NCBI RefSeq assembly: GCF_000688455.1
Contig: NZ_JIAL01000001.1
Coordinates: 1,643,001 to 1,707,000 of the forward strand
Direction of reading: 5' to 3'
DNA length: 64,000 nt
Source: Pseudacidobacterium ailaaui
GTDB lineage: Bacteria; Acidobacteriota; Terriglobia; Terriglobales; Acidobacteriaceae
Shown: positions 27,292-35,723 of the stretch, one piece after another
Numbering within the stretch: the stretch's first letter is position 1
Layout: every line of letters begins with the position of its first letter
Translations under genes and position numbers: made by a program
Notes under the pieces: model-generated
What the model was told of the DNA's origin: nothing
The model's input: only the letters and a program-made list of their open reading frames with translations
The model's database searches: none

Positions 27292-27960
27292 TTACTTCTT
27301 CGCCTCGCCCTCGGTCGATTCCTGCTTGCCCTTCTTGGCCACTTCAGGCTCAACGGGAGTGGCCGCAGCCCCCGCTTCCGCAGTCGCCGGCACCTCTTCC
27401 TTCACAGAGACGATATGGGCCACGGTGGCGTTTTCGTCGGTGAGGAACTTCAGCTTGCCGGCGTGAGGCAGGTCAGAGACGCGCAGCACGTCGCCAAAAG
27501 CAAGGTTAGTAATGTCTACATCAATATGGCTCGGGATGTCTCCCGGAAGGCACTCGACTTCCACTTCGCGCAGCACCTGGTCCAGAATGCCGCCCTGGGT
27601 CTTGACGCCGACCGGCACGCCTACAAGTTGGATCGGCACTTCCACACGGATGGCCTTGTCCATCGCAATGCGCTTGAAGTCAATGTGGAGCAGGGAGCCT
27701 TTCACCGGCTCATACTGCCAGTCCACAATCATGGCCTTGGCCTTCTTGGCGCCAATTTCCAGGTCGAAGATCGAGTTGTGGCCGGCCTCGGAGTGCAAAA
27801 TGCGAAGGATCTGCTTAGGGTCGACTTCCACGGCCACAGAAGGCTCCTGCGCGCCATACACCACAGCAGGGATCTTTCCTTTGGCGCGCACGCGGCGGGC
27901 CGCATTCTTGTTGAACCTGCCCTCGCGGGGGGTTGCTGTAACGACTTCCTGTGTAATCAT
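27292..27960 (-). CDS. rplY: 50S ribosomal protein L25 (general stress protein Ctc type)
   Basis: Binds 5S rRNA. The 222 residues contain the N-terminal L25 domain (GRFNKNAARRVRAKGKIPAV, YGAQEPSVAVEVDP, VDWQYEPVKGSLLHIDFKRI) and the CTC-type C-terminal domain (LDQVLREVEVECLPGDIPSHI). A charged Ala/Glu/Lys-rich tail of about 40 residues follows. GGAAAGGAAAGC precedes the ATG. The order prs-rplY-pth is widespread in bacteria. Confidence 0.96.
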   Translation of the reverse strand: MITQEVVTATPREGRFNKNAARRVRAKGKIPAVVYGAQEPSVAVEVDPKQILRILHSEAGHNSIFDLEIGAKKAKAMIVDWQYEPVKGSLLHIDFKRIAMDKAIRVEVPIQLVGVPVGVKTQGGILDQVLREVEVECLPGDIPSHIDVDITNLAFGDVLRVSDLPHAGKLKFLTDENATVAHIVSVKEEVPATAEAGAAATPVEPEVAKKGKQESTEGEAKK

Positions 27961-28129
27961 GCTTTCCTTTCCCTTCGGGCACGGAGAAAAAAGTTCCTTT
28001 TCTCGTCGCTCCCTTTGGACTGCCCGGGCAGCCCGGTTTCAAATGTTTCGCCCTTAAGGCCGCGGCCCTGGCCCACGGCCCTGCGAAATCAGAATCTGTT
28101 TCCGCGGGCACATACAAGCGGCAGCCATA

Positions 28130-29179
28130 CTAGCTGAACAACGTACTCACGCTCGTTTCCATGTGGATGTTCTCAATCGCTGCGCCTAACAGGCCGGCCA
28201 CTGAGAGCACCCGGATCTTGGACACCTTTTTTGCCTCTTCACTCAAAGGAATGGAGTCGGTGACCACCACTTCCTCAAGTCTGGAATTGGCAATGCGCTC
28301 CACGGCCTGCCCGGAGAGCACGGCGTGTGAAGCCCCGGCATAGACCCTGGTGGCGCCCTTTTCCAGCAGCGCGTCCACGGTTTTCACCAGAGTGCCGGCA
28401 GTGTCAATAATGTCGTCAATGATCAGACACGTCCTTCCCTGAACATCTCCGATCACGTGCATCACTTCCGTCACATTGATGTCCGTCCGGCGCTTGTCCA
28501 CAATCGCCAGAGGGACCCCCATTTTGGTTGCGAAGTGGCGCGCACGTTCTACGCCTCCCGCATCGGGTGAAACCACGGTCAGGTCTGGCAGGTCCAGTTC
28601 CTTAAAATGACTCACCATCACCGGACTGGCGAACACATGGTCCACCGGAATATTGAAAAAACCCTGGATCTGCGCTGCATGCAGGTCCATGAACAAAGCG
28701 CGGTTGGCCCCCGCCGTCGTCAGCAGGTCCGCCACCAGCTTGGACGAAATGGCCACCCGCGGACGGTCCTTCCGGTCCTGCCGGGCATAGCCATAATAGG
28801 GGACCACCACGGTAATTCTGCCGGCCGAAGCGCGCTTCAGCGCGTCAATCATAATCAGCAGCTCGACCAGGTGCTGGTCCACCGGATAGCACGTCGGCTG
28901 GACCACAAACACATCCGCGCCGCGCACATTTTCAAGCAGCTGGAAGTAGACCTCTCCATCGGAGAAGCGCTGCATTCTGGTTTCTCCCAGCGTCACCCCG
29001 ATGTGCTTGCATATGTCCAGGGCAAGCTGGTGGTTGGCCGAACCGGAAAAGATCTTAAACCGGCGGCCTTCATGAAACCCGCGTGGCCGTTTGCGCTCTG
29101 CCGTTGGCTTTCCTCGTCCGTCCGAGGGTTCTTTTCCTGCAGCGGACGCAATGTCTTCTACCGGTGCTTCGTTCTTCAC
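28130..29179 (-). CDS. prs: Ribose-phosphate pyrophosphokinase (PRPP synthetase)
   Basis: Makes PRPP from ribose 5-phosphate and ATP for nucleotide, His and Trp synthesis. The core begins at RRFKIFSGSANHQLALDI, with FSDGEVYFQLLENVRG, PYYGYARQDRKDRPR, the catalytic loop DKRRTDINVTEV and the PRPP-binding LIIDDIIDTAGT. I chose the GTG at 29179 because GGGAGG lies 5 nt upstream, giving 349 residues with about 37 charged residues before the core. Longer in-frame starts toward the tRNA lack a ribosome site. tRNA-Gln lies 130 bp upstream on the same strand. Confidence 0.95.
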   Translation of the reverse strand: MKNEAPVEDIASAAGKEPSDGRGKPTAERKRPRGFHEGRRFKIFSGSANHQLALDICKHIGVTLGETRMQRFSDGEVYFQLLENVRGADVFVVQPTCYPVDQHLVELLIMIDALKRASAGRITVVVPYYGYARQDRKDRPRVAISSKLVADLLTTAGANRALFMDLHAAQIQGFFNIPVDHVFASPVMVSHFKELDLPDLTVVSPDAGGVERARHFATKMGVPLAIVDKRRTDINVTEVMHVIGDVQGRTCLIIDDIIDTAGTLVKTVDALLEKGATRVYAGASHAVLSGQAVERIANSRLEEVVVTDSIPLSEEAKKVSKIRVLSVAGLLGAAIENIHMETSVSTLFS

Positions 29180-29308
29180 AAGAACCTCCCAAGCTGGTTT
29201 GCGTTGGTTGTCCTCATGCTGGCCATCTGCAAAAACCGGCCAGCGGCTTCTCAATCGGTTGTCCTGCTGCCCCATGATCGTTGGCCCTGAGGCAGCAGAA
29301 GCCAAAAC

Positions 29309-29382
29309 TGGCTGGGCGACTAGGATTCGAACCTAGACAAAGTGCTCCAAAGGCACTTGACCTACCATTAGTCGATCGCCCA
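29309..29382 (-). tRNA. tRNA-Gln (anticodon TTG)
   Basis: On the minus strand, acceptor TGGGCGA pairs with TCGCCCA, followed by discriminator G and an encoded CCA. The anticodon stem AGTGC/GCACT carries loop CTTTGGA with anticodon TTG (plus-strand 348-350 within 29348-29350). The T-arm CTAGG-TTCGAAT-CCTAG is perfect. It decodes CAA (and CAG by wobble) and probably shares a transcript with prs. Confidence 0.97.
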
Positions 29383-29533
29383 GTAACAAAACTTTTTACC
29401 GCCACAGCACTCGACCTACGGGCACCCATTCTGGCCAGCATTGGGCCGGAATGGGCAGGAAAGGCACTTGACCTACCATGAGTCGATCGCCCAGTAACAA
29501 AACTTTTTACAGCCACAGCACTCGACCTACGGG
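29349..29533. repeat. 74-bp direct duplication covering the tRNA-Gln 5' half and its upstream flank
   Basis: Positions 29349-29422 and 29460-29533 are the same sequence with only two mismatches (29369/29480 and 29400/29511), offset by 111 bp. Each copy holds the first 34 nt of tRNA-Gln plus 40 bp of the region upstream of the gene. A 37-bp unique spacer separates them. Confidence 0.93.
29460..29493 (-). pseudogene. tRNA-Gln 5'-half fragment
   Basis: This copy in the duplication contains the acceptor 5' strand, D-arm and anticodon stem 5' strand of tRNA-Gln, ending inside the anticodon, then diverges. It lacks the 3' half and cannot form a tRNA. The upstream flank is duplicated with it, so the fragment could be transcribed from a copied promoter toward the intact gene. 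Confidence 0.85.
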
Positions 29534-29535
29534 TC

Positions 29536-30498
29536 TCAGCGCGTTTCCACCATGGTCTGCCAATACTCCCGGCGAGACAACGTCTTCGTCCGCAAACAGG
29601 CCGTACCTTGTCCGGCCAGGGCCTCTTCCGCCTTTCGAGCTGCCTCCTCCGTCTGATAGAGGCCGAAAACAGCCGAGCCTGAGCCAGAGAGTGCTGCATA
29701 CACAGCCCCTGGTTCCAGAATGCGCTTGATTTCTCCGAGAAAGGGATACTGACGGAAGACGACCTTTTCAAAATCGTTTTCAATCCCGGTCCGGACAAGC
29801 GCGAGAAGAGGATCCTCGGGCCGGCCTTCTTCTGTGAAGAAGGCACCGGAAAGGCCCGCGCTCAAGACGCGGCCTAACTCTTTGAGTCTATCGAAGTTGG
29901 CCTCTGCGGTCAATTGCTTCCCTTCTGTAAGGTCCCACTCCTGAAAAGCCAGCGGGGTGGAGACCCCGATGGAAGGCAGGGCCACGACGCAATGGATCGG
30001 TTCCAGATCGGGCATCGGATAGACCTCCTCGCCCCGGCCCAGGCCAAGAACGGTGCCTCCAATCAGGAAGAGCGGGACATCGGAGCCAACGGCGGCGGCG
30101 ATTTCCAGGCGCTCGGCACCGGAAAACTGGCGCCGCAGCTCCCGTTCCAGGCCTATCAGGGCCGCTACCGCATTGGCTGACCCTGCCCCGAGGCCTCCCT
30201 GCACCGGAAGCCCTTTCTCAATATGCACGCTGACCTCGGCGGAAAATTCGGGGAGCAGCCGCTTCATTGCCTGGTCGAGCATCTTCCAGACCGTGTTGCG
30301 CGAGTCTGTAGGAACACGGGCATCATTGGATGTGAGGAGGACCCTGTTCTGCTCGGAGGGGTTTGCCTCTACTGTGACGACATCATGGGCTTCCAGGGTC
30401 TGGTAAAGGGTCACCAGTTCATGAAAGCCATCCGGACGCGGAGGTCCAATGGCCAGCCCCAGGTTGATCTTGGAAAATGAGCGGACACTCGTAGCCAT
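29536..30498 (-). CDS. ispE: 4-diphosphocytidyl-2-C-methyl-D-erythritol kinase
   Basis: GHMP-family kinase of the non-mevalonate isoprenoid pathway, acting on CDP-methylerythritol. 320 residues: N-terminal RSFSKINLGLAIGPPRPDGFHEL (substrate site), ATP loop PVQGGLGAGSANAVAAL, GSDVPLFLIGGTVLGLGRGE and the C-terminal ALSGSGSAVFGLY. TACAAT lies 10 nt before the ATG. It is upstream of, and codirectional with, tRNA-Gln and prs, a common bacterial neighbourhood (ispE-prs-rplY-pth). Confidence 0.96.
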   Translation of the reverse strand: MATSVRSFSKINLGLAIGPPRPDGFHELVTLYQTLEAHDVVTVEANPSEQNRVLLTSNDARVPTDSRNTVWKMLDQAMKRLLPEFSAEVSVHIEKGLPVQGGLGAGSANAVAALIGLERELRRQFSGAERLEIAAAVGSDVPLFLIGGTVLGLGRGEEVYPMPDLEPIHCVVALPSIGVSTPLAFQEWDLTEGKQLTAEANFDRLKELGRVLSAGLSGAFFTEEGRPEDPLLALVRTGIENDFEKVVFRQYPFLGEIKRILEPGAVYAALSGSGSAVFGLYQTEEAARKAEEALAGQGTACLRTKTLSRREYWQTMVETR

Positions 30499-30528
30499 GC
30501 AGATAAGGATTGTAAAGGCTAGGCCCTG

Positions 30529-31794
30529 TCACTCATAGCGGAGCGCCTCAATGGGATCAAGGTTCGCCGCTTTCCATGCCGGATAAATGCCGAAGACCAG
30601 CCCGATGAGACATGAGACGGTAAAGCCCACCATGGCCCAGAGGCTGGACATGCTGGCCGGCAGGGCGCTCACCAGAAAACGTATCAGCAGGGTCATGATG
30701 CCGCCGGCAAAGATGCCAATCACACCTCCGATGGCACACAGCGTGACTGCCTCAATGGTGAACTGGAGCAGAATGTTCCGTTTCGTTGCGCCAATCGCCT
30801 TGCGCACGCCAATTTCGCGCGTCCGCTCGGTGACCGAGACCAGCATGATGTTCATGACGCCAACCCCACCGACCATGAGTCCCACGCTGGAAACGGCAAC
30901 CATGAAGATGGCAAGGCCGCCAGTGAGCTGGTTCCATAGGCGCGTGAGCGAATCGGGTGCAAAGATCTCAAAATCATCCGGCTGCTCCACCCGCACTTTG
31001 CGGCGGCGGCGCAGCAGCTCGCGGATCTCATCTTCTACCAGCGTGCGGTTGCGCTGATCGTCAAATTTCACGCTTACCCAGACCCCGCCATTGACGGCGT
31101 CTTCTGGATGCAGCTTCATAAAGGTGCCAATCGGAAAGAAGGCCGCATTGTCCTCCTGGTTGCGTCCGCCGCCGAAGACCTGCTTCTGCTTGTTGAAGAC
31201 GCCGATGACCGTAAAGACGCTGCCCTCGATTTCCACTTCCTTTCCCAGGGCGCTGGCATTGCCAAAGAGGGTTTCGGCCGTGTCATAACCCAGGATCGTG
31301 ACATTGGCGCGGCGGTCGGCCTCTTCCTGCGTCCAGACGCGGCCTTCCTTAAAGCTGAGATCGGCCACATCGGCAATGGCCGTGCTGTCCCCTTGCAGCA
31401 TGACGCCCTGGGCCTTTTTGTTGCCGTACTTTACGCCAATGATGCCGGCCTGGAAGATGGGGTTGACGTGGCGCACGCCGCCATCGGCCGCCACTACATG
31501 AGGGAGCTGGCTGATGGCGGCAACATCATCAAAGGTGAGTCGTTTTCGCGCCAGCATTTCGGCCGTGGGACGCACACCAATGACCGGCATATGAAAGACC
31601 CACAGGACATTTGTTCCCAGAGAATTGACCCACTGCTGCACATTGTTGTTCAGGCCGTTGATGACGGACGAGATCGTGATCACCGTGGTGACGCCGATGA
31701 CAATTCCGAGAATCGTCAGCCCGGACCGCAGCTTGTTGGCGCGCAGGGTCTCCAGGGCCATGCGCACGGCTTCACGCGAATCTGTGATTCTCAT
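30529..31794 (-). CDS. ABC transporter permease, MacB/FtsX type
   Basis: 421 residues: TM1 near 18-45 (LTILGIVIGVTTVITISSVI), a MacB-type periplasmic core domain, then three C-terminal helices with VGGVGVMNIMLVSVTERTREIGVRKAIGA, the FtsX signature. Such proteins work as mechanotransmitters for export or lipoprotein-like substrates and need an ATPase, which is not encoded here. The start MRITDSREAV at 31794 overlaps the stop of the upstream permease by 4 bp (ATGA), indicating coupled translation. Confidence 0.92.
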   Translation of the reverse strand: MRITDSREAVRMALETLRANKLRSGLTILGIVIGVTTVITISSVINGLNNNVQQWVNSLGTNVLWVFHMPVIGVRPTAEMLARKRLTFDDVAAISQLPHVVAADGGVRHVNPIFQAGIIGVKYGNKKAQGVMLQGDSTAIADVADLSFKEGRVWTQEEADRRANVTILGYDTAETLFGNASALGKEVEIEGSVFTVIGVFNKQKQVFGGGRNQEDNAAFFPIGTFMKLHPEDAVNGGVWVSVKFDDQRNRTLVEDEIRELLRRRRKVRVEQPDDFEIFAPDSLTRLWNQLTGGLAIFMVAVSSVGLMVGGVGVMNIMLVSVTERTREIGVRKAIGATKRNILLQFTIEAVTLCAIGGVIGIFAGGIMTLLIRFLVSALPASMSSLWAMVGFTVSCLIGLVFGIYPAWKAANLDPIEALRYE

Positions 31795-33017
31795 AGCTCC
31801 GACCTCAGCGCCACGATGGGGTCCAGCATTGCTGCCTTGCGCGCCGGATACACCCCGAAGAAGATACCAACGCCGCCTGAGACAAACAGCGCCAGCAGTA
31901 CGGACCAGACCTGAATGTCGGAAGGGAAGCCGATGGCCAGCGTCACCATTTTGGCCACGCCTGCACCGCACAGCACCCCAATGGCCCCGCCAATCAGCGA
32001 CATGGTGGCCGACTCAATCAGGAATTGCAGCAGAATGTCGGTATAGCGTGCGCCCAGCGCCTTGCGCACGCCAATTTCGCGTGTCCGCTCGGTCACGCTC
32101 ACCAGCATGATGTTCATAATGACGATGCCGCCGACGACCAGGGAGATAGAAGCAATGCCAATCACGACAAAGAAAAACGTCTGGCTGATGCTGGTCCACA
32201 GGCCCACGAAGGTTGCGTTGGTGTCCAGGGAAAAGCTGTCCTCGGCCCCCGGCGCGTCGTGCCGCCGGGAACGCAGGATGGCGCGGGCCTCGTCAGAAGC
32301 GCGGTCAAGCGCAGCGCCCACTGACCCGGCCTTCACATAAATGATGATGCTCTTGTTGGTGCCATATTTGCGCTGGTACGTGGTAATGGGCACGGCGACA
32401 TAATTGTCCTGGCTGACGCCCAGGGTCTTTCCTTGCCGTTCCCCGACGCCAATCACCGTGTACGGTTCGCCGTCCACGCGGATCTCTTTGCCCAGCGGAT
32501 CGGTGTCTGGCATCAGGTTGTCTACAATGTCATATCCAATAATGGCGGTATGGGTCGCATATTGCTCGTCGGTTGGAGTGAAGCTGCGGCCCAGCACCAC
32601 ATTCAGATTGGAAAGCGCCGGCATGTTCCAGCTCCAACCGCGGATGTTTGTGTCTGTACTGGAATGCGATCCGTAGACGACCTTGCCTGTGGTGCTTTGC
32701 AGCGCCCCCACATCCACACAGGATTTGCAGAGGTCGCGGATGGCCTGGTAGTCCTCAAGATGAATGTCCTTGCGCTTTTGGTATTTCTCGTATTCTTCGT
32801 AGCTAAAGATGACGGAAGGCTGCTTGCTCAGCGTAAAAACGTCGGCCCCATAGCTGTATACCTTGGTGGCGACATACTTGTTCACGCCATTCGTCAGCGT
32901 AATGACGGCAATGACGGACGCTACTCCAATCACCACACCAATGAGGGTAAGAATGGAGCGCAGCTTGTTCGCCCACAGCGATTGGAGCGCAATCTTAATG
33001 GCCTCAATGAATTCCAC
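31791..33017 (-). CDS. ABC transporter permease, MacB/FtsX type
   Basis: 408 residues with the same layout as its downstream neighbour: N-terminal TM (LTLIGVVIGVASVIAVITL), a periplasmic core domain (about 45-270) and three C-terminal helices with IVIMNIMLVSVTERTREIGVRKALGARY. The two permeases differ in their periplasmic domains and probably form a heterodimer. No ATPase or membrane-fusion protein is adjacent, so the energising subunit must lie elsewhere. First gene of a two-gene unit. Confidence 0.92.
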   Translation of the reverse strand: MEFIEAIKIALQSLWANKLRSILTLIGVVIGVASVIAVITLTNGVNKYVATKVYSYGADVFTLSKQPSVIFSYEEYEKYQKRKDIHLEDYQAIRDLCKSCVDVGALQSTTGKVVYGSHSSTDTNIRGWSWNMPALSNLNVVLGRSFTPTDEQYATHTAIIGYDIVDNLMPDTDPLGKEIRVDGEPYTVIGVGERQGKTLGVSQDNYVAVPITTYQRKYGTNKSIIIYVKAGSVGAALDRASDEARAILRSRRHDAPGAEDSFSLDTNATFVGLWTSISQTFFFVVIGIASISLVVGGIVIMNIMLVSVTERTREIGVRKALGARYTDILLQFLIESATMSLIGGAIGVLCGAGVAKMVTLAIGFPSDIQVWSVLLALFVSGGVGIFFGVYPARKAAMLDPIVALRSEL

Positions 33018-33144
33018 AACGAGGGTCCTGGTTCCGCTGGAAAGACCGGCGTGTTCTTAAGCATACGCTATGCAGCGGTGCGGAGACACGCCTCATCATG
33101 GAGGAATACGCAGGCGGGGACGGTTTCGTTCCCTCCCGCCGCGC

Positions 33145-34212
33145 TCAGTGCTCGTGCTGCATGACTACGGCGGCCACGAAGGCATCCAGGGCGGAACTCT
33201 GGCTGCCTGCGCTTCCGGCGTCAAACGGTCCGGACCAGACCTGTCCAAATTCATGGTCCGGTCCTTGGGCATGTTCCCAGATGCTCTCTGCATTGGCCCG
33301 GGCAAACTTCGCATAACGGGGATTGGGAAATACCGCATCGAGCGCCATCAGGTTGCGCACAAAGATGCCTTTGAACTGCACCCCGTCGGCCCCGCAGTTG
33401 GGCTCACAGGTGTCGTGCAGGATGCCGTTGGCGTCGGTCAGGTGCGTAAGCGCGGCATCGGCAACCGCCTGCGCCGCTGCGGGAAGCGAGGGGTCCGGAG
33501 CAGCGCGATACAGCTCGGTCAGCCCTCCCAGAATGACACCCTGGTTATAGGTCCAGGTGTTCTGCTGGTTGTTATGGCACGATGAATCCAACCCATCATT
33601 GATGAGCTTCTGCTGGTTGATCATGCCGGAGTTGCTGAACCACTCCCACTCCTTCCGCGCCCAGGCCAGATATTGTCCGCGCTGGTCGGCCGTTGCCCGG
33701 CGCGCCAGATGGGCAGCCACGGAAAGAAAGAGTTCATTGGCGATGGCGTTCTTGTATTGCCTGTCCTTGTTCCACCAGATGCCGCCGCCGCAGGTCGAGT
33801 CCCAGCCTGTGGTCATGTCAGAAAAAATGGCCGCGGCCATTGCCAGATATTCCGGTCTTTGGGTCAGGTCATAGACGTCCACCCAGGCCAGCGCCCACCA
33901 GCCTTCATCGTCATAGTATTTGTTGAGGAACTGGGCGGAGGTCTTCTGGGCCTGCGTGAAGGTATTGGAAAAAACCGGCAGAAATTCCCGGCTGTGCGCC
34001 GCACGCGAGTAGTTGGCCAGGACCGTGATGGCGTTGGCGGCGTTCCACCAGCCTGTGGTCTGATAAAGTCCCGTCTCCGGCGCATACCAGGATTGCAGGG
34101 TCCGGATGCCGTCGCGGGCCTGTTCCAGCAGGTCCGGAGCAGGCTGCTGTGCGCAGGCGGCAAAGGGTGCGGCAAGCAGGATGGCGGAAAGAAGCAAGCG
34201 GGGGAGGGCCAC
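33145..34212 (-). CDS. Glycoside hydrolase GH76-like (alpha-1,6-mannanase), secreted
   Basis: 355 residues with a signal peptide (MALPRLLLSAILLAAPFAAC, cleavage near ACAQ; a lipoprotein site is less likely). The double-Asp catalytic motif of GH76 appears as YYDDEGWWALAW near 99-110, with WWNAANAITVLANYS, GGGIWWNKDRQYKNAIANEL and TYNQGVILGGLTEL. GH76 enzymes cut alpha-1,6-mannan backbones such as fungal cell-wall mannan. The GTG start has AAGGAG 5 nt upstream. The promoter and an operator-like palindrome lie directly in front. Confidence 0.88.
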   Translation of the reverse strand: MALPRLLLSAILLAAPFAACAQQPAPDLLEQARDGIRTLQSWYAPETGLYQTTGWWNAANAITVLANYSRAAHSREFLPVFSNTFTQAQKTSAQFLNKYYDDEGWWALAWVDVYDLTQRPEYLAMAAAIFSDMTTGWDSTCGGGIWWNKDRQYKNAIANELFLSVAAHLARRATADQRGQYLAWARKEWEWFSNSGMINQQKLINDGLDSSCHNNQQNTWTYNQGVILGGLTELYRAAPDPSLPAAAQAVADAALTHLTDANGILHDTCEPNCGADGVQFKGIFVRNLMALDAVFPNPRYAKFARANAESIWEHAQGPDHEFGQVWSGPFDAGSAGSQSSALDAFVAAVVMQHEH

Positions 34213-34223
34213 CGTGTCTCCTT

Positions 34224-34278
34224 ATGGGAACGTTTCCATCTACGCAGAAAGACTAGCCCCGGGCCAGAGGAATGTCAA
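34224..34278 (-). promoter_or_regulatory. GH76 promoter with overlapping LacI-type operator
   Basis: On the minus strand, TTGACA (34278-34273) and TAGTCT (34255-34250) are 17 bp apart, a near-consensus sigma70 promoter with a start near 34243. Directly downstream, 34224-34239 is a 16-bp palindrome with central CG and one mismatched pair (plus strand ATGGGAACGTTTCCAT), the form bound by LacI-family repressors. Its half-sites differ from those at 14281, so a different regulator is expected. Confidence 0.65.
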
Positions 34279-34345
34279 TCCATGCTTCCAGGAGCAAGGC
34301 TGGGGCTCCATGCATGTCAAATCTCATGTAGGCTTTTGCTCAGAA

Positions 34346-34960
34346 ATGAATTTCTCAGCCGTCGAAATTGCGCAGCTTCAGGACCGCTACACGGCGCTGT
34401 GGCATGAGCAGGATGCTGTGATGCCGGAAGAGGACCTGCCGGCGGATTTTCTGAAAACGGTCGTGGCCCAGCATCGGGCAAATTTTGAGTTGTGGCATAC
34501 CGAGGACCGGGCGCGGACTCCGGACGCGACAGACCACGATCTTGCTGCAGTAAAGCGGGCGATTGACCGCATCAACCAGAGACGCAATGATTTGGCCGAG
34601 CGCTGCGATCTGCTGCTGCTGGAGGCCCTTGACCGGCTTGGTCTGCCCAGGCCGGATGCGGAGCTGCATTCAGAAAGTCCCGGACTCATGATTGACCGGC
34701 TCTCCATCCTGGCGCTCAAGCTCTTCCATACGAAAGAGGAAATCCACCGCGCGGGCGCTCCAGAGGGCCATGCCGAGCGGAATCGCCAGCGCTATGCCAT
34801 TCTGCAGCAGCAGCGCGAAGACCTGGTCGGCTGTCTGGACCGTCTCTGGCAGCAGACCCTGGGTGGCGAGCGTCGCTTCAAACTCTACCGGCAGCTCAAG
34901 ATGTACAACGATCCGGCGCTGAATCCGGCGGTGTATCAGAGCAGGCAGAAGGAAAAATGA
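34346..34960 (+). CDS. DUF4254 family protein
   Basis: 204 residues, highly charged and mostly helical. Segments such as FELWHTEDRARTPDATDH, AVKRAIDRINQRRNDLAERCD and SPGLMIDRLSILALKLFH are typical of DUF4254, a family often found beside glycosyltransferases but without known function. I chose the ATG at 34346, close to the family's usual start. An in-frame ATG at 34310 is possible. It is divergent from the GH76 gene, and no glycosyltransferase is near. Confidence 0.75.
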   Translation: MNFSAVEIAQLQDRYTALWHEQDAVMPEEDLPADFLKTVVAQHRANFELWHTEDRARTPDATDHDLAAVKRAIDRINQRRNDLAERCDLLLLEALDRLGLPRPDAELHSESPGLMIDRLSILALKLFHTKEEIHRAGAPEGHAERNRQRYAILQQQREDLVGCLDRLWQQTLGGERRFKLYRQLKMYNDPALNPAVYQSRQKEK

Positions 34961-35003
34961 ATGCGGTTGGAGTGAAGAGAGAACCAGGCGGGACACCTGA
35001 GAT

Positions 35004-35032
35004 TTGACTCTGGCCCCGCTTCTGCGTATAAA
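35004..35032 (+). promoter_or_regulatory. Sigma70-like promoter of the TPR gene
   Basis: TTGACT (35004-35009) and TATAAA (35027-35032) with a 17-bp spacer make one of the best promoter matches in the window. Predicted transcription starts near 35039. The leader contains the short palindrome GGGAAAATTTCCC (35047-35059). Confidence 0.7.
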
Positions 35033-35114
35033 AACGAGTTCAACGGGAAAATTTCCCACATGTGCGCGCACTAGCACGGCATGTTTCAATAAAAATCAGG
35101 GAAAATCATTAAGT

Positions 35115-35675
35115 ATGCAAGAGATTCGTCAGGCTGGTTCCCCCCGGCGCAACGCCCGTGCCGTTGCCAGCCAGGGACACTCGACCATCGGCAAAGACCA
35201 TGAGCAGGCACTCAAGCTGTATCAGGGCGCGGTACAACTGATGCAGGAGTCCAGGTTTGATAAAGCGCGCGCTGCGTTTGAGAAGCTGTTGCCGGTAGCG
35301 CCTCCGGAGCTGGTGGAGCGGACAAAGGTCTACCTTGCCGCCTGCGAGCGCCAGATGCGGCAGGAGCGCCGCTCCTTTGCGACGCTGGGTGAAGAGTATG
35401 ATTACGCCATCTCTCTTCTGAACACGGGTGACTATGAAGAGGCGCGCGATCATCTGGAGGGTATTCTCAGAAAAGATCAGAACGCTGATTTTGCCCATTA
35501 TGGCCTTGCCGTCCTGAACAGCATGACGGGTCAGGCAGAAGAATGCCTGGAGCATCTGGCCGCGGCCATTCAGTTGAATCCGCAAAACCGCATCATGGCC
35601 CGCACGGACTCCGACTTTCAGGACATGGCGGATGATCCGCGTTTTACTGAGCTGCTCTATCCGGAAGCGCCGTGA
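35115..35675 (+). CDS. TPR-repeat protein, unknown function
   Basis: 186 residues with tetratricopeptide-like helical pairs: KDHEQALKLYQGAVQLMQESRFDKARAAFEKLL (about 26-58), ATLGEEYDYAISLLNTGDYEEARDHLEGIL and ADFAHYGLAVLNSMTGQAEECLEHLAAAIQLNP. No signal peptide, so probably a cytoplasmic scaffold. The ATG at 35115 follows AGGGAAAA. It precedes the YvcK-like gene by 48 bp. Specific partner not recognised. Confidence 0.8.
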   Translation: MQEIRQAGSPRRNARAVASQGHSTIGKDHEQALKLYQGAVQLMQESRFDKARAAFEKLLPVAPPELVERTKVYLAACERQMRQERRSFATLGEEYDYAISLLNTGDYEEARDHLEGILRKDQNADFAHYGLAVLNSMTGQAEECLEHLAAAIQLNPQNRIMARTDSDFQDMADDPRFTELLYPEAP

Positions 35676-35723
35676 GAGGGGCGCACCGCATCCGCGTCAC
35701 CTGCAGAACAGGAGCGCGCGCTG

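Noticed and set aside
29214-29846. 210-codon minus-strand ORF with an internal peptide repeat (SSAVAVKSFVTGRST)
   Set aside because: It runs through tRNA-Gln and both copies of the 74-bp duplication and overlaps ispE; the peptide repeat is a by-product of the DNA duplication.
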